Assembly (NCBI GenBank): GCA_031259905.1
Contig: JAIRKS010000103.1
Span: 1 to 6,041, forward strand
Reading direction: 5' to 3'
From: Odoribacteraceae bacterium
GTDB taxonomy: Bacteria > Bacteroidota > Bacteroidia > Bacteroidales > Marinifilaceae
Length of the DNA: 6,041 bases
Shown here: in pieces, positions 1 to 4,869 of the stretch
Layout: the number at the start of each line of letters is the position of its first letter
How positions within the stretch are numbered: the first letter of the stretch is position 1
Position numbers and translations under genes: made by a program
The notes under the pieces: generated by a model
What the model saw: only the letters and a program-made list of their open reading frames with translations
Databases searched by the model: none
Told to the model about the DNA's origin: nothing

Positions 1-189
1 AGGATCTTCCTCCACCCGTGGAGGATCTTCCTCCACTCGTGGAGGATCTTCCTCCACTCGTGGAGGATCTTCCTCCACTCGTGGAGGATCTTCTTCCACG
101 AGCATGCGATCTTCGCCCACGAGCATGCGATCTTCGCCCACGACCGGGCGATCTTCCTCCACGAGCAGGCGATCTTCGCCCACGAGCGG
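1..189. repeat. Tandem array of nine 21-bp units, reaching the left edge
   Basis: Nine contiguous 21-bp units start at 1, 22, 43, 64, 85, 106, 127, 148 and 169, with no spacers. Every unit keeps the core GATCTTC, then two or three variable bases, then CCAC. Units 2-4 are identical to each other and unit 1 differs by one base; all four end in CGTGG. Unit 5 is a hybrid, and units 6-9 form a second subfamily that starts GCGATCTTC and mostly carries CCACGAGC. The array may continue beyond position 1. Because 21 is a multiple of three and the unit has no stop codon, every reading frame stays open through it, so an open frame here is weak evidence of coding. The pattern is a minisatellite that can gain or lose units without shifting a frame. 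Confidence 0.95.
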
Positions 190-248
190 CGGGGCGATGG
201 CCGTGTCTCGCGGGGATAGCCCGTGAATTTATTTTTTTCCCGCGTCAT
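1..248 (-). CDS. Candidate Trp/Ile heptad-repeat protein, 3' end outside window
   Basis: A minus-strand frame opens with ATG at 246-248 and runs without a stop to position 1, giving 82 complete codons. A basic leader of 21 residues (MTREKNKFTGYPRETRPSPR then R) is followed by nine 7-residue repeats, the last cut by the edge. Examples are SWAKIAC, SWRKIAR, SWKKILH and EWRKILH. Trp, Lys and Ile are invariant in all nine. Trp and Ile alternate at 3- and 4-residue spacing, as at the a and d positions of an amphipathic or coiled-coil helix, and Lys/Arg make it strongly basic. GGGGAG directly abuts the ATG, closer than a normal ribosome site. I recognise no family. All six frames through the array are open, so this could be non-coding; it is listed because it has an ATG, a non-repeat leader and a helix-compatible pattern. 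Confidence 0.3.
   Translation of the reverse strand, partial: MTREKNKFTGYPRETRPSPRRSWAKIACSWRKIARSWAKIACSWAKIACSWKKILHEWRKILHEWRKILHEWRKILHGWRKI
8..88. repeat. Four evenly spaced 18-bp palindromes within the array
   Basis: The dyad TCCTCCAC-nn-GTGGAGGA occurs at 8-25, 29-46, 50-67 and 71-88, with 8 bp in each perfect arm. The centre is CC in the first copy and TC in the other three. Copies are separated by exactly 3 bp (TCT), so centres recur every 21 bp, about two helical turns. The symmetry is missing from units 5-9, where the right arm has changed. The dyads could be binding sites for a dimeric protein lying on one face of the DNA, or could form cruciforms or RNA hairpins. No function is shown by the sequence, and the dyad may simply be a property of the repeat unit. 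Confidence 0.8.
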
Positions 249-273
249 CTCCCCGGCGTTTGTCCCGCGTCAT
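238..273. repeat. 11-bp direct repeat, two copies 25 bp apart
   Basis: TCCCGCGTCAT occurs at 238-248 and again at 263-273. A related piece, ATGACGCG in the opposite orientation, lies at 299-306 at the start of the nearby hairpin. On the minus strand the first copy contains the ATG of the candidate heptad-repeat frame, and the second provides another ATG whose frame stops after 14 codons. The repeat may be a protein site between the array and the acyltransferase gene, or a chance duplication. Confidence 0.5.
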
Positions 274-300
274 TCTTTTGTTTAATATTACGGGCCAAAT

Positions 301-330
301 GACGCGCCCCGCTTGCCGCGGGGAAGCGTC
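301..330. promoter_or_regulatory. Imperfect hairpin upstream of the acyltransferase gene
   Basis: GACGC (301-305) pairs with GCGTC (326-330), and CCCCGC (307-312) pairs with GCGGGG (318-323). One unpaired base faces two unpaired bases between the stems, and the loop is 5 nt (TTGCC). No T-run follows on either strand, so it is not a standard intrinsic terminator. It lies about 90 bp ahead of the acyltransferase start and could be a 5' leader structure, a weak terminator or a protein site. I found no TTTG / TAnnTTTG pair (the usual Bacteroidota promoter elements) in 249-417, and nothing else recognisable in that spacer. Confidence 0.45.
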
Positions 331-410
331 GTCATCACGAAATAGTCATACGATGAAACAAGCTAAACAAGAAAAAAGTCCGCTGTCACGCGATCGTCAC
401 TCCAAACGTG

Positions 411-417
411 AAGGAAG
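411..417 (+). promoter_or_regulatory. Ribosome-site-like sequence that fixes the acyltransferase start
   Basis: AAGGAAG directly precedes the ATG at 418. The AGGA core is only 2 nt from the start codon, shorter than usual. An in-frame TGA at 409-411 leaves no possible upstream start, and the next in-frame ATG (439) is too far from this motif, so 418 is the best start. Confidence 0.6.
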
Positions 418-1287
418 ATGAAACGCGTGCGCCACGCCATGTTATATCCCGTCGTCCACGCTCTCTTTTACGCGGCGAGCCTGTTGCCGATGGGGCTGCT
501 CTACAAGTTCGCCGGGCTACTCTATCTGTTCGCGTGCCACGTCTTCGCCTACCGGAAAAGCGTCGTGATACAGAACCTCTCCCGCTCCTTCCCCGGCAAG
601 AAATACGACGAGATCGCCGCCATCGCGCGCGACTTCTACCGTTTCTCCTGCGACAGCTTCGTGGAAGTCATCAAGTCCCTCGGCATCACCGCCCGGCGAC
701 AACGCGAGAAGATCGAGGTCGTCGGCAGCGAGATCATCGAGAAGCACCTGGGGGAAGGACGGCACGTGATCGCGAGCATGGGGCATTGCGGGAACTGGGA
801 ACTACTCAACGCGTTGCCGCTCTTCCTCACGGCCAGCGTCAACACCGTCTACAAGCCGCTATCGTCGGGCGTTCTCGACCGGCTGTTCCTCGAGATCCGT
901 TCCCGTTTCGGCATGAACATGATCCCGCGCAACGCCATCGCGCGGCACCTCATCTCCAACCGCGGCACCCCTTCCGTCTACCTTTTCCTCGCGGACCAGT
1001 GCCCACGGGTCGTGAGCGGCACCTCCCGCTTCCGCTTCCTGCACCAGGAGACGAGCGTCTTCCCCGGCGTCGAGAAGCTCGCCCGCGCGACCGGCTCTGC
1101 CGTCGTTTACCTGCACGTCGTCAGGATCTCCCGCGGCAAGTACCGCTTCACCTGCAAGGAAATTTGCGGCGATCCCGCGCGGGCAATGCCCTCGGAGATC
1201 ACCGCGACGTACCTCCGCCTCCTCGAGCAAAACATAGAGGAAAGTCCCGCCGGCTGGCTCTGGTCGCACAAGCGGTGGAAGAGGTAG
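418..1287 (+). CDS. Lipid A biosynthesis acyltransferase, LpxL/HtrB-type
   Basis: This 289-residue protein belongs to the bacterial lipid A secondary acyltransferase group (LpxL/HtrB/LpxM), which moves an acyl chain onto a lipid A precursor at the inner face of the cytoplasmic membrane. An N-terminal hydrophobic stretch (about residues 8-41) would anchor it. The catalytic H-x4-E motif is present as GHCGNWEL, with His123 and Glu128. Further family signatures are the LADQ segment (191-194), with an Arg/Phe-rich stretch after it, and a C-terminal PAGWLWSHKRWKR (277-289). The length is typical of Bacteroidota members. An in-frame TGA at 409-411 and the AAGGAAG at 411-417 support the start. The gene stands alone on the plus strand, converging on the Sus operon. 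The donor chain and the position acylated cannot be told from sequence. An acyltransferase for another membrane lipid is possible but less likely. Confidence 0.88.
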   Translation: MKRVRHAMLYPVVHALFYAASLLPMGLLYKFAGLLYLFACHVFAYRKSVVIQNLSRSFPGKKYDEIAAIARDFYRFSCDSFVEVIKSLGITARRQREKIEVVGSEIIEKHLGEGRHVIASMGHCGNWELLNALPLFLTASVNTVYKPLSSGVLDRLFLEIRSRFGMNMIPRNAIARHLISNRGTPSVYLFLADQCPRVVSGTSRFRFLHQETSVFPGVEKLARATGSAVVYLHVVRISRGKYRFTCKEICGDPARAMPSEITATYLRLLEQNIEESPAGWLWSHKRWKR

Positions 1288-1296
1288 GTAGCCGGT

Positions 1297-1339
1297 AAAA
1301 CGAGGGCACGCGAGACATCCCGTCCCGCGTGCCCTTTTT
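1297..1339. terminator. Bidirectional intrinsic terminator between convergent genes
   Basis: GGGCACGCG (1304-1312) is perfectly complementary to CGCGTGCCC (1326-1334), giving a 9-bp GC-rich stem with a 13-nt loop. An A-T pair extends it at 1303/1335. On the plus strand TTTTT follows (1335-1339). On the minus strand AAAA at 1297-1300 reads as a T-run after the stem. The stem starts 16 bp after the acyltransferase stop and ends 7 bp after the stop of the leftward operon's last gene, so it can serve both. Confidence 0.88.
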
Positions 1340-1341
1340 GT

Positions 1342-2415
1342 TTACATGAAAACTTGAAACGCGCGCCTGACCCGCTCCTTCCCCACCGGCGCGTCCGCGA
1401 CATCCAGCAGTCGCTCGCCCAGCCTCGCCAGGCGTTGCCGCGAGGAATCGTCGCCGCGGGTCGCGACAAGCTCCAGAGCCTTCTCGCATTGCCAGAGCGG
1501 GATCGTCCCGTCCGGCAAGTCGCGTTCCAGCAGCGCGACGATGCCCGCGACATCGCCGGCGAGCAACACGCGCGAGAGCGCAGCGGCCGCCGCCAGCCGT
1601 GCCTTACCGGGCAGGTCGTACGCGTGAATGATGCCGTCCAGCGCGTCGAGCAACGGCAAGCCACCCTCCACCTCGTGACCGACGAGGAAGCCGTTCAGCG
1701 GGTAAAAATTCTCCTCGATCTTCCTGTCGATCTCCCCCGCGGGCACGTTCTCCCGGAAACGCTCCAGGTGATCCATCATGAAGATGAAGTTCGGCGACGC
1801 GGCGGGCGTGACGTGGCGATCCTTGAACGCGGGCCAGTAACGCGGGGAGCACTTCTCCTCGTCGGTCAGCCCGGCGAGGAGGCGCGCGGCCACCTCGACG
1901 CTTCGCTCGACGTGTCCCCCCTCGATCAGGATATTCAGGTAATCCATCACGCGCTCGTTCGACATTGTCCCCGCGTCATACGCCTCCTCCAGCGCGCGGA
2001 TGGCGTTCGCCGGATCCGCTCCCGTCGCCATCTTCTCGATGAAAAGATCCAGGGGGAGCGCTCCCACGCGGCGGTACAACTCCGTCCCGTCGGGCGCGCA
2101 GATGAGGTAAGTGGGGATGCCGGTGATCCCGAACCGGTCGCGCAACACCTTCCCCTCGCCGTGCTCGAGGTCGAACTTCACGGTCACGAACCGCGGGGAG
2201 AAGAAGTCGGCGGCCGCCTTCCCCGTCTCCAGCCGTCGGGCCATCTCGGCGCAAGGCATGCACCACCCCGTGTAGAAGTCAATAAATAGCAACTTCCCCT
2301 GCTCGCCCGCCCGGCGAAGGGCCTCCTCGAAGGGCATTTCCTGCAGGGTGATCCCCTGCGCGAGGGAGGACGACGCGGGGAGGAGGAAAAGCAGGATGTA
2401 GATCAACGTTTTCAT
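1342..2415 (-). CDS. Exported thioredoxin-fold protein with helical C-terminal module (short paralogue)
   Basis: This 357-residue protein starts with a signal peptide (residues 1-19) ending S-L-A before Gln20, so it should act in the periplasm or cell envelope. A thioredoxin-like domain covers about 25-130: the redox motif is WCMPC (Cys52, Cys55) and the cis-proline lies in GIPTY (Pro101). After it comes a mostly helical region of about 220 residues. It begins with a module also found in the neighbouring upstream protein: EEKCSPRYWP (187-196), then SPNFIFMMDHLERF (207-220). It is the last gene of the operon, 9 bp after its paralogue, so any ribosome contact lies in the end of that gene; a terminator follows 7 bp on. 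Thiol-disulfide reduction or exchange is inferred from the fold. CMPC differs from classical CGPC, so the redox potential may differ. The partner is unknown. Confidence 0.85.
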   Translation of the reverse strand: MKTLIYILLFLLPASSSLAQGITLQEMPFEEALRRAGEQGKLLFIDFYTGWCMPCAEMARRLETGKAAADFFSPRFVTVKFDLEHGEGKVLRDRFGITGIPTYLICAPDGTELYRRVGALPLDLFIEKMATGADPANAIRALEEAYDAGTMSNERVMDYLNILIEGGHVERSVEVAARLLAGLTDEEKCSPRYWPAFKDRHVTPAASPNFIFMMDHLERFRENVPAGEIDRKIEENFYPLNGFLVGHEVEGGLPLLDALDGIIHAYDLPGKARLAAAAALSRVLLAGDVAGIVALLERDLPDGTIPLWQCEKALELVATRGDDSSRQRLARLGERLLDVADAPVGKERVRRAFQVFM

Positions 2416-2424
2416 GCCCGCGTG

Positions 2425-3849
2425 TTATAAAGTGTCGGGCAAGAGGCGCGCGAGCGTCCGTTTCAGCACGTCGCTCCGGGCGCTCGTGATCAGGCCGGAG
2501 AGGAGCGGGGAAAACTCCTCGCGTTGCTCGCCGGGCAGGTTCTCCCGCAGGAAAACGACCAGCGTCGGCGCGACATTCAGCGCGAGGTTGTCGTCAAACA
2601 ACGGGAACGCCTCGCGGCAGGCGTCGAGCAGCTCCCGCGGGTCGCGGCGCGCGTAGGCCCGCGTCATCGCGATCAGCGGCTCGAGCGCGGGGAGGTCGTG
2701 CGCGGCCACCTGGCGCGACATCCTGTCGAGATCCTCGACCGTGGCGCTCTTGTCGTACCCCTTGATGATCATCATCAGCTTGTATACGTGAGTGTGCCGG
2801 ATGGTCTGGTCGACGGCCTGTTGCCCGCGCGTCCGGTAGAACGCCTCGCGGTGTTCGAGGAGGTAGTCGAAGCGTTCCATGCCCCACTCGTTGAACGCGA
2901 GCAGGTGGAAGAGCGGCCAGTACGTCGTGTCGACCCTCTCGTTGTCGTCCAGCGCGCGGAAAAGCTCGTCGGCGATCTCCCTCGACTTATCGCGGGAGAA
3001 GTAGAGCGCCTGCGCGTGGTCGAGGAGGAAGCGTTTCTCCCGGTTGCCCTCCCGGTAGGAGCGGGCGGACGCGAGGTACTCGTCCAGTCCCCTGAAACCC
3101 TTTAGCCGGCGGGCGACCTCCTCCTTCCCGACGGCCTGCTCGAAGGCCGCGAGGTTGTCCAGCAGGAAGAGGAAGTGCGGCGACGAGACGGGGACGATCC
3201 GCGCGTCGCGGAAGAGCGGCCAGTATCCCGGCGAGCACTTTTCCTGCTCGTCGAGGCGACGCATCAACTCGTCCGTCACCACCGCCACCAGGCTATCGCG
3301 GTAGGCGTCCCTCAGGCGGAGGATGAAATCCCGCGTCCGTTCCTTGCTCATCTTCCCGCCGGCATGTTCCGCCGCGAGCGTGGCCATGTCGTTACGCGGG
3401 GCGATGGCCGCCGCCACCTTCTCGATGAAGCTTTCCAGCGGCGCGGAGCCGATCACGCGGTTGATCTCCTGCCCGTCCGCCGCCAGCAGCAGGAACGTCG
3501 GGTAGACGTCCACGGCGTACCGCGTGGCGATCTCCTTCCCCTCTCCCCTCTCCATGTCGAACTTCACGCTCACGAAGCGGGGGTTGAAGAAGTCGCCGGC
3601 CTCTTCGCGGGGGAACACGACGTTGGCCATCTGCTTGCATGGCCCGCACCAGCTGGTGTAGCAGTCGACGAAGACGAGCTTGTCCTGCTCGCCGGCCAGG
3701 CGCGTGGCCTCGTCGAGCGAGAGCGGCAGGAAGCGGATGCCTCGCGTGCTGTCGGGCGAGGGCTGCCGGGAGTGGATGTCGCGCGCGCCGGCCGGCAAGA
3801 TCGTGCAGGCGGCACACGCGACAAGGACGATAAAGAGTAATCGTTTCAT
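2425..3849 (-). CDS. Exported thioredoxin-fold protein with two helical repeats (long paralogue)
   Basis: This 474-residue protein has an N-terminal signal; cleavage near ILPAGA (about residue 22) is likely. An early Cys12 in LVAC fits a lipobox, but the hydrophobic segment would be very short. The thioredoxin-like domain (about 45-150) has WCGPC (Cys68, Cys71) and a cis-proline in VYPTF (Pro117). The helical remainder holds two copies of a module marked by YWPLF at 209-213 and 310-314, each followed by a Phe/Leu-rich helix (FLFLLDNLAAF; FDYLLEHREAF). The downstream neighbour has one copy and aligns along most of its length, so the two genes arose by duplication. Cys205, just before the first YWPLF, matches Cys189 of the neighbour. 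The gene lies 21 bp after the lipoprotein gene, in the same operon. It is probably a cell-envelope thiol-disulfide protein; the substrate is unknown. Confidence 0.85.
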   Translation of the reverse strand: MKRLLFIVLVACAACTILPAGARDIHSRQPSPDSTRGIRFLPLSLDEATRLAGEQDKLVFVDCYTSWCGPCKQMANVVFPREEAGDFFNPRFVSVKFDMERGEGKEIATRYAVDVYPTFLLLAADGQEINRVIGSAPLESFIEKVAAAIAPRNDMATLAAEHAGGKMSKERTRDFILRLRDAYRDSLVAVVTDELMRRLDEQEKCSPGYWPLFRDARIVPVSSPHFLFLLDNLAAFEQAVGKEEVARRLKGFRGLDEYLASARSYREGNREKRFLLDHAQALYFSRDKSREIADELFRALDDNERVDTTYWPLFHLLAFNEWGMERFDYLLEHREAFYRTRGQQAVDQTIRHTHVYKLMMIIKGYDKSATVEDLDRMSRQVAAHDLPALEPLIAMTRAYARRDPRELLDACREAFPLFDDNLALNVAPTLVVFLRENLPGEQREEFSPLLSGLITSARSDVLKRTLARLLPDTL

Positions 3850-3870
3850 GGTTGTTTCCGTTTTAAAGAT

Positions 3871-4842
3871 TTACCGTTCGAGATCATTGCCGATGCCTTG
3901 CAGGTCAATGCCGAATGTTTCATCGAAGTAGTCGAGGATGACCTGGTACTTCTCCCGTATCTTACCGTTGACGTCGATGTCGGGGTGAAGGTAGCCGGTG
4001 AAGTCCGACGCGGAGGGGATGCCGGAGGCGGGGATCGTGGGTTGCGCGAGGAGCACGTCGACGGGCGTCCGCGCGATCACGGAGATGTACGTGTTCCAGT
4101 CGGACGTTGGCGTCAGCGAGCCGTTCTGGTTGGGCATGACGCCGAGCGCCCCGCGGGACGCGGCCGGCGGCCACGCGTTGGAATAGTCCGTGGAGGCGGA
4201 GAAGGCCGCGGGCGGCACGAGCTTCCCGGACGACACGAGTTTCGCGAAGAAGTTGTTAAAAGTCTCGTACTTGTAGGTATTCTTCTCGGCGGCGGTCATG
4301 GTGGTTATCCTCCGCCCGCCCCACGAGAAGAGCATGTAGTCGATACCCATGTAGGCGGGGATGGAATAAAACGTGCCCAGCCCCGACGGGACGTTCCCTG
4401 CCCACGAGAGGTACTGTATCCCGAACGTGTCGGCGAGGAAGATCTTCTTCGGCAGGAGGCCGCGCAACACCTCCGGGCGGGTGAAGTGGCGGAGAAACTT
4501 CTCGCGGATCAGCACGAGCTGCTCGCCGATATACTCCTCGTCGGCGGGCGTGTAGTAGTATCCCTGCACGGAGTTGGCGGGATTTTCCGCGTCCCAGCGG
4601 AAAGCGCCGATGCTCATCGTCTCGTTCCAGTAGATATCGCTCGGCTGGTAGCGGTAAAGGATGAGGGTGTTGTATTGCCTGAAGAACTCGACGATGTTCG
4701 CGTCGTACGGGTGATTGCCCTGCGGCAAGGTGTACTCGCTGTACACGTTCTCCGGCTCCTGGCTCCTGCCGGGATTTTCCTCGCGGTAACAGGAGGCGGC
4801 GATCCACGGGCAGGCGATGAATAAAAGTATGATGTTTTTCAT
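3871..4842 (-). CDS. SusD-linked lipoprotein, Peptidase_Mx1-like but lacking HExxH
   Basis: This 323-residue protein has a signal peptide with a probable lipid-bearing Cys18 (I-A-A-S-C). The next residues, Y-R-E-E, are acidic and resemble Bacteroidota surface-export signals, so it probably sits on the cell surface. Layout and local wording resemble the putative zinc metallopeptidases (Peptidase_Mx1) often encoded right after SusD: LILYRYQPSDIYW (60-72), LLPKKIFLADT (129-139), GGRRI (175-179) and a C-terminal KIREKYQVILDYF (294-306). Where that family has HHEFAH, this protein has KYETFN (191-196): the Glu remains but both zinc-binding His are replaced. It may therefore be a non-catalytic binding protein. 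The comparison is from memory of the family, not a computed alignment, so a distinct SusD-associated family is possible. It follows susD by 27 bp with an A-rich leader and no clear ribosome site. Confidence 0.7.
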   Translation of the reverse strand: MKNIILLFIACPWIAASCYREENPGRSQEPENVYSEYTLPQGNHPYDANIVEFFRQYNTLILYRYQPSDIYWNETMSIGAFRWDAENPANSVQGYYYTPADEEYIGEQLVLIREKFLRHFTRPEVLRGLLPKKIFLADTFGIQYLSWAGNVPSGLGTFYSIPAYMGIDYMLFSWGGRRITTMTAAEKNTYKYETFNNFFAKLVSSGKLVPPAAFSASTDYSNAWPPAASRGALGVMPNQNGSLTPTSDWNTYISVIARTPVDVLLAQPTIPASGIPSASDFTGYLHPDIDVNGKIREKYQVILDYFDETFGIDLQGIGNDLER

Positions 4843-4869
4843 TTTCGTTATCGTTTTATCGTGAATGAT

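Noticed and set aside
1..183. Second minus-strand frame through the array (VGEDRML / VEEDPPR heptads)
   Set aside because: It is open and acidic, but it lacks an ATG before the array (a TAA precedes it) and starts only at GTG or ATG codons inside repeats. I kept the frame with an upstream ATG and a non-repeat leader.
1..189. CRISPR array
   Set aside because: Units are contiguous with no unique spacers, are only 21 bp long, and no cas gene is in view.
3..302. Plus-strand open frame of Pro-rich heptads (EDLPPLV, then CDLRPRA) through the array
   Set aside because: It exists because the 21-bp unit has no stops in any frame. It begins only with GTG inside the repeat, and after the array it continues into a Cys/Phe-rich tail typical of translated non-coding DNA. 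The opposite strand offers an ATG and a more protein-like pattern.
408..1298. Plus-strand 296-codon frame overlapping the acyltransferase gene
   Set aside because: It is Arg/Pro-rich and shifted relative to the frame that carries the H-x4-E motif and family signatures, so it is an out-of-frame shadow.
1107..1664. Minus-strand frame bridging the acyltransferase gene and the last operon gene
   Set aside because: It crosses a strong terminator and is out of frame with both genes, with no domain or start signal.
1354..2289. Long plus-strand frames opposite the thioredoxin and lipoprotein genes (also 2524-3105, 3175-3840, 3898-4824)
   Set aside because: They are Arg/Val/His-rich mirror frames, expected opposite GC-rich genes. 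They have no recognisable domains, while the minus strand carries clear signal peptides and motifs.
2416..2440. GCCCG...CGGGC hairpin at the junction of the two thioredoxin genes
   Set aside because: The stem is only 5 bp with a 15-nt loop and overlaps coding sequence. It is too weak to call a structure.
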